Below, in pieces: positions 35,254 through 45,605 of a stretch of DNA of 64,000 bases. This DNA is from QHXM01 sp032160705 (GTDB lineage: Bacteria; Acidobacteriota; Blastocatellia; Pyrinomonadales; Pyrinomonadaceae), in assembly GCA_032160705.1 (NCBI GenBank), contig JAVHVE010000036.1:10130-74129 (forward strand), given 5' to 3'. The stretch's first letter is position 1; each line of letters begins with the position of its first letter. The notes below the pieces were generated by a model. That model saw only the letters and a list, made by a program, of their open reading frames with translations, was not told where the DNA came from and made no database searches. The translations under genes and the position numbers were made by a program.

Positions 35254-35916
35254 TCACCTTTTCTCCAAATCGTGCGGGTCGTCTGCACCTAAAACTGTCG
35301 CGGCCTCACGGGTTGAATGCGTAATGACGGGCGTCGCATCGCCGATGGCCGACGGGTCAAGTGTTTGTCTTGTCAAAACCTGATCTCCCGGCACGACGAC
35401 CGCGCTCGGTGAAATAATATTCGCGCGCCGCGCCAGCGTCATCGCCCCGACAATCGCCATCAAGAGCAGCACGGACGTGATCTCGAACGGCAGCAGGTAC
35501 GTGGTGAAAAGCCCCGTCCCGATTGAGGCTGTCAGCCCGACGGTTGACGTGCTGGGGTCTGGCGGCGAAGGTTGCGCTTCAACGAAATAGATGACGAACG
35601 CCGCTTCGGCAATCAGCACACCGGCCAGCACAATCGCCGTCGGAATCAGAAACTTGAGGCGCAAGCGCCCGCGCTCCTCCTCTTCCACGTTCAACAACAT
35701 GATGACGAAGACGACCAGCACCATAATCGCGCCCGCGTAAACGATCACCTGCACGGCGGCGATGAACGGCGCAGCCAGCATGACGTAGAGCGAGGCGAGC
35801 GCGATAAAGACGCCGACCAGCGAAATCGCGCTATAGAGCGGGTTGCGCTGCACCACCATCGAAACGGCGCAACCAATAGCCAGCCCGGCAAACAGTATGA
35901 AGAGAAGCGTAACCAT
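35254..35916 (-). CDS. nuoJ: NADH-quinone oxidoreductase subunit J
   Basis: 220 residues, five helices. The key π-bulge helix is visible in IAAVQVIVYAGAIMVLVVFV, followed by the LLNVEEEERGRLRLKF loop. The C-terminal tail (after about 180) is polar and longer than in short homologues. It directly follows nuoH with a 59-bp gap, so the position normally held by nuoI is empty. Confidence 0.95.
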   Translation of the reverse strand: MVTLLFILFAGLAIGCAVSMVVQRNPLYSAISLVGVFIALASLYVMLAAPFIAAVQVIVYAGAIMVLVVFVIMLLNVEEEERGRLRLKFLIPTAIVLAGVLIAEAAFVIYFVEAQPSPPDPSTSTVGLTASIGTGLFTTYLLPFEITSVLLLMAIVGAMTLARRANIISPSAVVVPGDQVLTRQTLDPSAIGDATPVITHSTREAATVLGADDPHDLEKR

Positions 35917-35975
35917 CTTTAAGAAACTGAAAAACCTGCCGACGACTTCATCACGTCCATTTGTCGCTTACGGCC

Positions 35976-37016
35976 TTACGGAGCGTAGACGAAATATGCA
36001 ACCGTCGCCGTGATGATGATGTTCAGGATGGCCAGGGGCAATAAAAATTTCCATCCGAAGTTCATCAACTGATCGAAGCGAAAGCGCGGCAGTGTCCCGC
36101 GCAGCCAGATGTAGAGAAACAGGAAAAAGCTAACTTTCAGCAGAAACCAGAAGACGCCGAGAATGGGAAACGTGGCAACCCCTGGGCCGTTCCACCCGCC
36201 CAGAAAGAGCGTCGTCGCCAGCATCGAAACCGTCAGCATGTTGACATACTCGGCCATGAAGAAGAGGGCGAATTTCATGGCCGAGTATTCGGTGTGAAAT
36301 CCTGCGACGAGTTCCGTCTCAGCTTCCGGCAAATCGAACGGCACGCGGTTGGTCTCGGCAATCGCCGAAATGAGATAGACGATGAAGCCCAAGAATTGCG
36401 GGCCGATGTTCCAACGCGGAATGAATCCCCAGACGTAGCCGCTCTGCTGTTCGACGATGTTGTAAATGTCGAGCGTCCCGCTCATCAAAACGACGCCGAC
36501 GAGCGACAATCCCAGGCTCAGCTCATACGAAATGAGCTGAGCCGAAGCGCGCAACCCGCCCATCAAGCTGTACTTGTTATTTGAAGACCAACCGGCCAAG
36601 GCGATACCGTAAACGCCGACCGAAGTGATGCCGAGCACGTACAGCAATGCGACATCGAAGCGGGCGATGACTAGTTGATGAGTACCGAACCAGGGCAGCG
36701 TGATTTCCGGCCCGAACGGGTAAACGATCATCGTCATCAACGCCGTCATAATCGCCACGATGGGTGCGAGAAAATAGACGAAGCGCGTTGACTTGTCGGG
36801 AACGATGTCTTCTTTGAGAATAAACTTCAGGAGGTCTGCGAAAGGCTGAAGCAACCCGCCGTAACCGACGCGGTTCGGCCCGAGTCGTCCCTGAATGAAC
36901 GCCAGCACGCGCCGCTCGGCCAGCACCGTGTAGGCGACGATCATCAGAATGCCGGTAAAGGCAATGGTGATCGCCAGCAACTTCAGGAGAATTTGGCTGA
37001 TGGAGTTCCAGTCCAT
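35976..37016 (-). CDS. nuoH: NADH-quinone oxidoreductase subunit H
   Basis: 346 residues, eight helices, forms the quinone cavity with NuoB and NuoD. Signatures include VLAERRVLAFIQGRLGPNRV, LQPFADLLKFILKEDIVPDK, and the acidic loop of ETNRVPFDLPEAETELVAGF followed by HTEYSAMKFALFFMAEY. All the highly conserved charged residues are present. The gene precedes nuoJ and follows nuoG after a palindrome. Confidence 0.97.
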   Translation of the reverse strand: MDWNSISQILLKLLAITIAFTGILMIVAYTVLAERRVLAFIQGRLGPNRVGYGGLLQPFADLLKFILKEDIVPDKSTRFVYFLAPIVAIMTALMTMIVYPFGPEITLPWFGTHQLVIARFDVALLYVLGITSVGVYGIALAGWSSNNKYSLMGGLRASAQLISYELSLGLSLVGVVLMSGTLDIYNIVEQQSGYVWGFIPRWNIGPQFLGFIVYLISAIAETNRVPFDLPEAETELVAGFHTEYSAMKFALFFMAEYVNMLTVSMLATTLFLGGWNGPGVATFPILGVFWFLLKVSFFLFLYIWLRGTLPRFRFDQLMNFGWKFLLPLAILNIIITATVAYFVYAP

Positions 37017-37021
37017 GATAA

Positions 37022-37116
37022 AAGATTTTTGATTTGCGATTTTTGATTTTTGATTGGAAGAGGATGAAAGAGCTTTTATCCCTGACCCAATCGCAAATCA
37101 AAAATCAAAAATCTAA
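37022..37116. repeat. Intergenic palindrome, AAAATCGCAAATC family
   Basis: The left arm has GATTTTTGATTTGCGAT words and the right arm ATCGCAAATCAAAAATC. The loop has AGAGGATGAAAGAGC. It fills the nuoG-nuoH gap. Confidence 0.8.
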
Positions 37117-37121
37117 AATTC

Positions 37122-39413
37122 CTAGTCTCCCGCCGCCGCCTCGACGCGGCGCAGCCTATCATCAATCGTGATCTGATAAAGGGGCGAAATCAGCAAGCTC
37201 GGCGGCTCCGGGTTTCCGGCGGCGAGCAGCGGGAACTGCGGGACTTTGCCCGTCAACGTTCCCGGCTTGAAAAGCTCGTGGCCAACTTCGGGCGTGCCCA
37301 TCATCTTCTCCGCCGTCTCGCTCATGCTTTCAACGCCGAGGCGCAAGCCTTCCGCCTCTTTCAACAAATCTCGCCGCTCGGCCAGCTTGTGCTTCACCTG
37401 CACGGGTTTCGTTTCGTCTTTCAGGAGCGGATAGCGCAAGCCTTCGTAAGCTGGAATCCGCGCGGCAATCTCCTTGAAAACTGCGCTCGCGGACATTTGA
37501 AAACCGAAATCCACGTCGAGCGCCCTGGCCAGTTGCGCCGTAATCACCCAGTCCTGCTTCGATTGATGCACGGGCGGGATGGATTGACGCACGCGCTGGA
37601 CAAGCCCGTCGTTGTTCGTAAACGTTCCATCGGTTTCGGCAAACGATGCGGCAGGGAAAACCACGTCGGCATAACGGGTCGTTTCCGTCTCGAATAATTC
37701 CTGGACAACCAGGAAGTCCAGTTTCGAGAGAGCGTCTTCGCGGCTGCTCAGATGGTGGGGAAGAAAACTGCCCGCGATGTAGAGGGCGCGCACCGTCTCG
37801 CCAGCAGCGTCTAAAATCTGCCCGGCAGTTTTGCTCCCGCGCATCAATCCCATGTCGTGCACGCCCGTACTGTTGTTGTAGAGCGGCAGGGGATGCAGCA
37901 ACATGCGCTGTCCTTCGGCTGTGAAGGCGTAGGGAAGCTGCGCGATGATTGATTGCGCCGCCTGGCTCAATTCATTGCCGAACATGACGACGATGTCGCC
38001 CTGCGTGTCATTCAAAGTCTGGCGCAAAGTTTCAAGCTCTTTCGCTTCGACGCCCAGCTTAGCCGCCGCAAGCCCATCTTGCGCGGCATCGGCCAGAGCC
38101 AGCACCAGAGCATCTTCCGCGCCCGGTCGGATGTGAATAAATTGCGATGCCTGCTGTTTGAGCCTGATTTCGCGGCTGTTGGCGATAACGAGCTTCGCGC
38201 CGCCATTGCGAACGGCCTGGCGCATCTGCCTGCCCGTCAGGGGCTGCAACTCTTCCGGTTCTCCGCCGATGAGCAGGATGGTTTTCGCCTGGCGAATATC
38301 GCGGTGTGTTGCCAGCGGCGCGCCGAGACTATCGAAGAAGGGAACGAGACTGAAGGCGTCCGTCGCCGTGTAATTCTCCGTGCCGACGACTTCCGTGGCG
38401 AATTTGTAAAGCGCGTAGTTGGCTTCGTTCGTGATGCGCGGGCTGCCCACGACGGCGATTGACGATGCGCCGTGCGCGTTCGCAATTTCTTCGAGCCTGG
38501 TCGCAGTGAACTTGATTGCATCATCCCACGTCGCAGGGATCAGCTTGCCCCCTTTACGGTAGCGGATCATGGGCGTTTTCAAACGCTCTTCGTGATTGAC
38601 GAAGGGATGACCGAAGCGTCCCTTGATGCAGAGGAACTCGCCGTTGATGCCATTAACGTAGCGGTCGCGCGCAACGGAGCGCATCAGCACACCGCCGCGA
38701 GAACCAAGCGACATCTGGCAACCATCGGAGCAGAACGAGCAGGTCGAAACCGTCTGGTCTAATTCCCAGGGGCGCGCCTGGTGGCGATAGGTCGCATCCA
38801 GCAATGTTCCGGTCGGGCAGACTTCGATGCAGTTGCCGCACTGCGAGCAGTTGAGCCAGCCGCCGTAAGTTCCGATGACAGTGTTCGCGCCGCGCCCTCC
38901 GGCTTCGATGGCATCCTCGCCCATCCATTCATCGCAAACGCGCGTGCAGCGTTTACAGAGAATGCAACGCTGCGGGTCGTTAGCCACCATCGGCGAGAGA
39001 TATTTTTCCGGCGCAGCATTCTTGCGCTCGGTGAAGCGTTCTTCGAGGCCGCCCCAGTCAAACGCCATTTCCTGCAACTCGCACTCACCGCCGCGATCAC
39101 AGACAGGGCAATCCAGCGGGTGATTGGCGAGCAGGAATTCGACCATCGCACGCTGGGCTTTCTCAATCTCTTCGCTCTGGGTGGTGACAATCATGCCGTC
39201 CGTGCAGGTGATCGTGCAGGAAGTTTGCAGCTTCGGCATCTTCTCAATCCGCACGAGACACATGCGACACGATGCCTGAAGCGCGAGGTCTGCGTAATAG
39301 CAGAAGGATGGAATGTTGAAAGCATTCTCGCGGCAGACATCAATCAGGCGCGCGCCCTTCGCCACCTGAAAATCTTGCCCGTTGATAGTTACTTTGATTA
39401 GCTCTGTGGACAT
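37122..39413 (-). CDS. nuoG: NADH-quinone oxidoreductase subunit G
   Basis: 763 residues, the large iron-sulfur subunit. From the N-terminus: a [2Fe-2S] domain (SFCYYADLALQASCRMCLV), the HxxxCxxC cluster motif (HPLDCPVCDRGGECELQ), a CxxCxxC ferredoxin-type segment (CILCKRCTRVC) with CSQCGNCIEVCPTG, and CSFCSDGC plus a later Cys, which is the extra N7-type cluster of many bacteria. A molybdopterin-oxidoreductase-like domain follows. It carries electrons from NuoF towards NuoB. The nearby DUF4160 gene is only 5 bp upstream, so the insertion did not separate it from the operon. Confidence 0.96.
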   Translation of the reverse strand: MSTELIKVTINGQDFQVAKGARLIDVCRENAFNIPSFCYYADLALQASCRMCLVRIEKMPKLQTSCTITCTDGMIVTTQSEEIEKAQRAMVEFLLANHPLDCPVCDRGGECELQEMAFDWGGLEERFTERKNAAPEKYLSPMVANDPQRCILCKRCTRVCDEWMGEDAIEAGGRGANTVIGTYGGWLNCSQCGNCIEVCPTGTLLDATYRHQARPWELDQTVSTCSFCSDGCQMSLGSRGGVLMRSVARDRYVNGINGEFLCIKGRFGHPFVNHEERLKTPMIRYRKGGKLIPATWDDAIKFTATRLEEIANAHGASSIAVVGSPRITNEANYALYKFATEVVGTENYTATDAFSLVPFFDSLGAPLATHRDIRQAKTILLIGGEPEELQPLTGRQMRQAVRNGGAKLVIANSREIRLKQQASQFIHIRPGAEDALVLALADAAQDGLAAAKLGVEAKELETLRQTLNDTQGDIVVMFGNELSQAAQSIIAQLPYAFTAEGQRMLLHPLPLYNNSTGVHDMGLMRGSKTAGQILDAAGETVRALYIAGSFLPHHLSSREDALSKLDFLVVQELFETETTRYADVVFPAASFAETDGTFTNNDGLVQRVRQSIPPVHQSKQDWVITAQLARALDVDFGFQMSASAVFKEIAARIPAYEGLRYPLLKDETKPVQVKHKLAERRDLLKEAEGLRLGVESMSETAEKMMGTPEVGHELFKPGTLTGKVPQFPLLAAGNPEPPSLLISPLYQITIDDRLRRVEAAAGD

Positions 39414-39418
39414 AAAAT

Positions 39419-39679
39419 TTATGACAATGGATCAATCCTATTCAAGGGTTGTGCTGAACGGGCTGACTCCCAAGCCTGATTCAATTCCGCTCGATGCAAC
39501 TCTGCCCACTCCTTAACCAGGCTTAAAGCTCTGGCAGGCAGACTCCCGGCAAAAACTTCAGCGTCAGCAATCGTAATCAATGCTTCATGCTCACCGTACT
39601 CAGCATGAAAGTGCGGCGGCGGATGATCTGCATAGAACATCTTGATAACAATTCCGTAAAAACGACAAATCTCAGGCAC
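39419..39679 (-). CDS. DUF4160 protein, probably partner of the DUF2442 protein
   Basis: 86 residues starting MPEICRFYGIVIKMFYADHP, with PPHFHAEYGEHEALI, the typical DUF4160 core, and a helical C-terminus (VKEWAELHRAELNQAWESAR). DUF4160 and DUF2442 genes are commonly found as overlapping pairs, and the arrangement resembles toxin-antitoxin modules; toxicity has not been shown for this one. The start overlaps the end of the DUF2442 gene by 8 nt. Both lie inside the nuo operon between nuoF and nuoG. Confidence 0.85.
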   Translation of the reverse strand: MPEICRFYGIVIKMFYADHPPPHFHAEYGEHEALITIADAEVFAGSLPARALSLVKEWAELHRAELNQAWESARSAQPLNRIDPLS

Positions 39680-39959
39680 GAACTCCCTCAGTCGCCAGCT
39701 TCGGGAACAATTCCTGCGCGGTCTTTCCTGTCACGTTCAAATAAAGCGAGTCCGCACTCAAGTCTATCTGGTCACTCCAGTCAAGGCTTCGACCTGATGA
39801 GCCAATCTGTACACGCCCAAAAAATGCCGGATCATTCCAGGCCGCGAATACACCTTGCCCCGCTAAGGCAGATAAATCAACTTCGCCCTCCGCGCCGTCA
39901 GAAAATTTAACGTACATGCGAAAGGAATCGAGAACGCGCGCTTCGATAATCTTAACCAT
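39672..39959 (-). CDS. DUF2442 protein
   Basis: 95 residues, all-β pattern: IIEARVLDSFRMYVKFSDGA, EGEVDLSALAG, and the SLDWSDQIDLSADSLYLNV segment, typical of DUF2442. The family resembles small DNA- or RNA-binding regulators and usually precedes DUF4160, as here. It starts 5 bp after the nuoF stop, so it should be co-transcribed with the nuo genes. A role as antitoxin-like partner is inference. Confidence 0.85.
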   Translation of the reverse strand: MVKIIEARVLDSFRMYVKFSDGAEGEVDLSALAGQGVFAAWNDPAFFGRVQIGSSGRSLDWSDQIDLSADSLYLNVTGKTAQELFPKLATEGVRA

Positions 39960-39964
39960 AACTT

Positions 39965-41278
<1,314 letters not shown>

Positions 41279-41285
41279 ACGTAAT

Positions 41286-42242
41286 CTAGGGCTTCTGCTC
41301 GTCGGGCTTTACCGGCCTGACGATAGTTTTGTGGCTATCGACGAAATACTTGACCCGCAAGATAAAGGTGCATTGCACGGTCGGCTGCAAGCCGACAGGA
41401 TTGAGCACCAGGTCGAATTGCCCAGGATGTAGCGGCTCGAAGAAAAAGGTGCTGTTCTTGCGCCGTTCCACCACGCGGTAATTTTCCTCGTCAACGTTGC
41501 CCGTCTCGTAAGCTTTGTAAGAATTGTAAGCTTCCCCGGGCTGAAAGGCGTCGAAGTTCTCCGCCGTCACCGAGATGGGCTGGAGCTTGATGCCGAGTTT
41601 GGTATAAGACTCTTCCTTTTGTTTCAGAACTTTCATCGCCTCCGCCGCCATCTGCGCGCGCACGGCGTTCAAATCCGGCGTGACGTAGTCCACTTTAATC
41701 AGGTCGAAAATGCCTGCCTGCGCCGCCAGCGGCGTGATTTGATCCAGCATCTTCGAGTCTTTGTAGCGCACGAAGAAATTTTCCTTGACCTGAAACCCCG
41801 ACACTTTTTCGCGCGCCGTTGAGCCTTTGACCTGGTAATCGTAAACACGATTCTGGGTGATAAAGTCCAGATACGTGTCCTGTGGGCTAATCCCCAGCGC
41901 GGTCAAGCTGCCCTGGAAAGCCGCGATTTGCTCCTGCAATTTCTTGCTCGCCTTGGCGAGAGAATCCGCCTCTTGCGCCAACCCGAAAACAGCCACGTAC
42001 TCTTTCGTCTCGACGCTCGTCAGAACCTTTGCCTCGATGAACTGGTAAGTCGTGACGAGCAGGTTTTCCGGCTCGTTGACCACCTGCTCGGTTGTGGCTC
42101 CCCCGTAACCGGGATAACGCCGGTTGACTTGCCCGCCTTGCTGCGCCCCTTGATTCTCATAAACGCGATTACCCGAAACCTGTGCCAGAACTGTGAGCGA
42201 ACAAAGGGAGACGAAGAGAGATAGGCAGAGAAACTTTTTCAT
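41286..42242 (-). CDS. Secreted SIMPL-domain (DUF541-like) protein inside the nuo operon
   Basis: 318 residues with a signal peptide (KKFLCLSLFVSLCSLTVLAQ). The mature part has an early Gln/Gly/Tyr-rich stretch, then the SIMPL pattern: repeated β-α units with LAQEADSLAKASKKLQEQIA and LGISPQDTYLDFITQNRVYD, then KLGIKLQPISVTAENF. Such proteins are secreted or outer-membrane associated with unclear function. It lies between nuoE and nuoF, with 7 bp to nuoF. A link to complex I is not known; co-expression is the only hint. Confidence 0.7.
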   Translation of the reverse strand: MKKFLCLSLFVSLCSLTVLAQVSGNRVYENQGAQQGGQVNRRYPGYGGATTEQVVNEPENLLVTTYQFIEAKVLTSVETKEYVAVFGLAQEADSLAKASKKLQEQIAAFQGSLTALGISPQDTYLDFITQNRVYDYQVKGSTAREKVSGFQVKENFFVRYKDSKMLDQITPLAAQAGIFDLIKVDYVTPDLNAVRAQMAAEAMKVLKQKEESYTKLGIKLQPISVTAENFDAFQPGEAYNSYKAYETGNVDEENYRVVERRKNSTFFFEPLHPGQFDLVLNPVGLQPTVQCTFILRVKYFVDSHKTIVRPVKPDEQKP

Positions 42243-42388
42243 AGTCAGGCTCCTTCCAAGAGAGTTGGTAGGCGTTCAGTTTTTTCCTGAGCAGGTAAGT
42301 CATGACTCAGAACTTCAAACCGAACCATCAGGGAGTTGGCTGCTATGATGCCCTCTCCGACTCACGCGGTTGTTCTCTTCAAAGAGCG

Positions 42389-42922
42389 TTACGACAAAGA
42401 CTCAAGAATTTCATCTACCTTTTCCGGCGTCAGGTTCTCGTGAAAATCAAATCCAATCTGAAACATCGGCGCAGTCCCGCACGACCCCAAACATTCGACC
42501 AGCGAAACTGTAAAGCGTCCGTCCGATGTCGTCTCGCCCGCCTTGATACCCAGCTTACGGCAAACGTGCTCGGTAATCTTTGGCTCGCCCATAATCTTGC
42601 ACGAGAGCGTCTTGCAAATCTGAATGTGATGGCGACCCACCGGCTCTGTGTTAATCATCGAGTAGAAGGTCGCGACCTCCCAGATGTCCGTGATGCGAAC
42701 GCCCAGGCGGTCAGCCAGATAAGCCACACCCGGAGGGTCCAGGTATCCTCCACGCTCACGCTGCACGATGAACATCAACGGCAAGATGGCCGAACGCTTC
42801 ACCGGATACTTCGCCAGATGACGATCAATCTCCGCCTCCACCTCCGGCGAAAAGACCGCGATCTCTTCGGGGACTTTCGCCTCCTGCGGCAGCGGATTAT
42901 TGGGTGTGAATTGCTGGGACAT
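42389..42922 (-). CDS. nuoE: NADH-quinone oxidoreductase subunit E
   Basis: 177 residues with a thioredoxin-like fold binding the N1a [2Fe-2S] cluster. The four ligands are two cysteines in QICKTLSCKIMG and two in VECLGSCGTAPMFQIG. The N-terminal helical part YPVKRSAILPLMFIVQRERG and ATFYSMINTEPVGRHHIQIC are family-like. Length is usual. Between nuoD (after a palindrome) and the SIMPL gene (146-bp gap). Confidence 0.95.
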   Translation of the reverse strand: MSQQFTPNNPLPQEAKVPEEIAVFSPEVEAEIDRHLAKYPVKRSAILPLMFIVQRERGGYLDPPGVAYLADRLGVRITDIWEVATFYSMINTEPVGRHHIQICKTLSCKIMGEPKITEHVCRKLGIKAGETTSDGRFTVSLVECLGSCGTAPMFQIGFDFHENLTPEKVDEILESLS

Positions 42923-42926
42923 AAGT

Positions 42927-43006
42927 CAGTTTTCAGTTTTCAGTTTTCAGTTTTCAGAAAAAGCAACACGGTCTTTGCTTAAAACTGAAAACCGAAAACT
43001 GAAAAC
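42927..43006. repeat. Intergenic palindrome, TTTTCAG family (copy 4)
   Basis: Four TTTTCAG words at left pair with CTGAAAAC words at right; the loop is AAAAAGCAACACGGTCTTTG. The nuoD stop codon (CTA on the plus strand) is the last triplet of the right arm. Confidence 0.85.
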
Positions 43007-44217
43007 TATCGATCAATTTCCCCGAGCACAATATCCAACGAGCCGATGATGGCGACCACGTCGGCGACCATTTCTCCTTCGGCCATGTGGGGGAGCGCCG
43101 AGAGGTTGATGAAGCTGGGGCCGCGAAAGTGGACGCGCGCAGGTTTCGGCCCGCCGTTGGATTTCATATAGACGCCCAACTCGCCCTTCGACGCTTCGAT
43201 GGCGTGATAGACCTCGCCTTCGGGTACGTCGAAGCCTTCGGCGACGATTAGAAAATGGTGGATGAGCGCATCCATGTGCGTCTTCATCGCTTCGCGGTCG
43301 GGCAGCACGACCTTCGGCGCGTCCGCTTTGACAGGGCCGGGACGCAGGCGCGACAGAGCCTGCACGGCGATCTTGTGCGATTCTTTCATCTCACGCATCC
43401 GCACCATGTAGCGCGCCCAGACATCGCAGTCCTGCTCGACCGGCACTTCAAAGTCGTACTTCTCATAACCCGTGTAGGGGTTAGCGCGGCGAATGTCGAG
43501 ATCAACACCGCTTCCACGCAGACAAGGACCCGACAGTCCCCAGTCAATTGCGTCTTCGGCAGAGATGTAGCCGATGCCCTGCGTCCGCCTCTGGAAAATC
43601 TTGTTGCCGGTCAGCAGCGTGTGGAATTCATCAACAGCATGGATGAAATCATCGTTAAATTGTTTGACGCGCCGCTCAAAGCCTGACGGCAAGTCCATCA
43701 TCAAGCCGCCGATGCGAAAATAAGAAGGCGTCAGGCGTCCGCCCGAGGCGGCTTCGATCAGGTTGAGAATCTTCTCGCGCTCGCGGAAGCAGTAGAAGAA
43801 GACCGTCATCGCGCCGATGTCGAGCGCGTGCGTTCCCAGCCAGACCAGATGCGAAGCGATGCGCTGCAACTCGCACATCAGCACCCTGATGGTTTGCGCG
43901 CGTTCGGGAATCTCCAGCCCCAGCAGCTTCTCCGCCGCCAGCACGTAGGCCAGATTGTTCCCCAGCGGATTCAGATAATCCATCCGGTCTGTGATGACAA
44001 TACCCTGCTGGTATTTTTTATACTCAAAGAGCTTCTCCATGCCCGTATGGAGATAGCCAATGTCGGGCGTGGCCTTCACCACCATCTCGCCGTCGAGCAC
44101 CAATTCAAGACGCAGCACGCCGTGCGTCGAGGGGTGCTGCGGCCCCATCGAGATCGTCATCTGCGTATCGAGCGGACGATCAATGACCTCGAATTGCGGC
44201 GGAAGAGTTGTACTCAT
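43006..44217 (-). CDS. nuoD: NADH-quinone oxidoreductase subunit D
   Basis: 403 residues, the 49-kDa subunit. Signatures: SMGPQHPSTHGVLRLELVLD (quinone-site loop with His), GYLHTGMEKLFEYKKYQQ, TDRMDYLNPLGNN and the C-terminal ADVVAIIGSLDIVLGEIDR ending. It forms the quinone-binding pocket with NuoB. Length is typical. nuoC and nuoD are separate genes, not fused. Confidence 0.97.
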   Translation of the reverse strand: MSTTLPPQFEVIDRPLDTQMTISMGPQHPSTHGVLRLELVLDGEMVVKATPDIGYLHTGMEKLFEYKKYQQGIVITDRMDYLNPLGNNLAYVLAAEKLLGLEIPERAQTIRVLMCELQRIASHLVWLGTHALDIGAMTVFFYCFREREKILNLIEAASGGRLTPSYFRIGGLMMDLPSGFERRVKQFNDDFIHAVDEFHTLLTGNKIFQRRTQGIGYISAEDAIDWGLSGPCLRGSGVDLDIRRANPYTGYEKYDFEVPVEQDCDVWARYMVRMREMKESHKIAVQALSRLRPGPVKADAPKVVLPDREAMKTHMDALIHHFLIVAEGFDVPEGEVYHAIEASKGELGVYMKSNGGPKPARVHFRGPSFINLSALPHMAEGEMVADVVAIIGSLDIVLGEIDR

Positions 44218-44219
44218 AA

Positions 44220-44297
44220 GTTTTCAGTTTTCAGTTTTCGGTTTGCAGTAAAAGCGACTTGTCTTTGCTTAAAACTGAAAACTCAAAACTGAAAACT
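44220..44297. repeat. Intergenic palindrome, TTTTCAG family (copy 5)
   Basis: TTTTCAG words, a loop AAAAGCGACTTGTCTTTGC, then CTGAAAAC words. The nuoC stop codon overlaps the end of the right arm. Confidence 0.85.
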
Positions 44298-44838
44298 ACG
44301 TTAAGCTGTACGGTTCATACCCGCGCAGCGGAAAATCTTTGCGGAGCGCGTGGCCTTCCCAATCGTCGGGCAACAGGATGCGACGCAAGTCCGGGTGGCC
44401 GTCGAACTGGACGCCCATTAAGTCAAAGGTCTCGCGCTCGTGCCAGTTGGCTGTTCGCCAGACACCTGTGACGCTCTCGACATGCGTGTCATCATCGTTC
44501 AAGAGAACTTTCAGGCGCAGGCGATGATGCTTCCTGGTCGAGAACAGATGATAATTGACTTCAAAGCGCGGCTCTTCTTCGGGGCCGCGATCCGCGCCGC
44601 AAATGTCAGCCAGAAAGTTGAACTCAAATTCCGGCGCGGTCTTCAGATATGAACAAAGCTCGACAATCTTTTCACGCGGCACGATGACGGTGACTTCACC
44701 AAAGGCTTCGACCACTTCCCCGACCCATTCAGGGTTTGCACGCTGCAACGCCGCCACCAGCGGCGACGGCGTTCCACTCTGACCCGGCGTGATTGCGGCC
44801 TGCTCGCTCACGTGCCCTTGCTCGATTTCTTTAGACAT
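44296..44838 (-). CDS. nuoC: NADH-quinone oxidoreductase subunit C
   Basis: 180 residues. The 30-kDa signature is TANWHERETFDLMGVQFDGH, followed by LRRILLPDDWEGHALRKDFP and the YEPYSLT end. It packs against NuoD in the peripheral arm. The first 25 residues (SKEIEQGHVSEQAAITPGQS) are a poorly conserved polar tail. Length is at the lower end of normal. Confidence 0.96.
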   Translation of the reverse strand: MSKEIEQGHVSEQAAITPGQSGTPSPLVAALQRANPEWVGEVVEAFGEVTVIVPREKIVELCSYLKTAPEFEFNFLADICGADRGPEEEPRFEVNYHLFSTRKHHRLRLKVLLNDDDTHVESVTGVWRTANWHERETFDLMGVQFDGHPDLRRILLPDDWEGHALRKDFPLRGYEPYSLT

Positions 44839-44840
44839 GA

Positions 44841-44926
44841 TTTTCAGTTTCCAGTTTTCAGTTTCCAGTTTCCAGTAAAAGCAGCTTGTCTTTGCTTAAA
44901 ACTGAAAACTCAAAACTGAAAACTGT
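44841..44926. repeat. Intergenic palindrome, TTTTCAG family (copy 6)
   Basis: TTTTCAG and TTTCCAG words at left, loop AAAAGCAGCTTGTCTTTGC, CTGAAAAC words at right. It lies between nuoB and nuoC. Loop nearly identical to copy 5. Confidence 0.85.
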
Positions 44927-44930
44927 TTCT

Positions 44931-45578
44931 TTAATTTGAGCGTCGGCGTTCGTGGCGCGACGGGATTGTGTAGGGGCGTGACCACTCTTTCTCATCCTCG
45001 TTCTGCGCTGCGGCTGCGTTTGTCGCGGACACGCCGGAAGCCGGAAGCGTTCCCGGCGGGACGGCCTCGCGCGCCTCTGCGACGAGGATGTCTTTGCGGT
45101 CGCGCACCGATTCTTTGGAAACTTTTTGCTGCAACATCATCACCGCGTGAATCAACATCTCAGGTCGCGGCGGGCAACCCGGAATGTAAACATCCACGGG
45201 CACGACCTTGTCCACGCCCTGCACGATGGCGTAGTTGTCGAAAACGCCGCCAGAGGTCGCGCACGCGCCCATCGAGATGACCCATTTCGGCTCAGGCATC
45301 TGGTCATAGATGCGGCGCAAAACGGGAGCCATCTTGCGCGAGACGCGGCCTGAGACGATCATCACGTCGGCCTGTCGTGGGCTGGCGCGAAAGACTTCTG
45401 AGCCGAAGCGCGCCAGGTCGTTGCGCGACGAAGTAGCATTCATCATCTCGATGGCACAACAGGCGAGGCCGAACGTCGCAGGCCACAAAGAAGATTTGCG
45501 CGCCCAGTTAATCAGGGAGTCCAACCGTGTGGTCAGAACTTCCGGCAATGCTTCGGCTATCTTTTGTTCGAGTCCCAT
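44931..45578 (-). CDS. nuoB: NADH-quinone oxidoreductase subunit B
   Basis: 215 residues. Carries the N2 cluster, the last electron donor to quinone: GLACCAIEMM gives the two adjacent cysteines, then SGRVSRKMAPVLRRIYDQMP, MGACATSGG and the VYIPGCPPRPEML motif with the remaining cysteines. The C-terminal 60 residues (after about 155) are an Ala/Glu/Arg-rich tail not found in short homologues. Follows nuoA by 27 bp. Confidence 0.97.
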   Translation of the reverse strand: MGLEQKIAEALPEVLTTRLDSLINWARKSSLWPATFGLACCAIEMMNATSSRNDLARFGSEVFRASPRQADVMIVSGRVSRKMAPVLRRIYDQMPEPKWVISMGACATSGGVFDNYAIVQGVDKVVPVDVYIPGCPPRPEMLIHAVMMLQQKVSKESVRDRKDILVAEAREAVPPGTLPASGVSATNAAAAQNEDEKEWSRPYTIPSRHERRRSN

Positions 45579-45605
45579 TACTAATAAATCCTCTCGACTC
45601 GCCCG

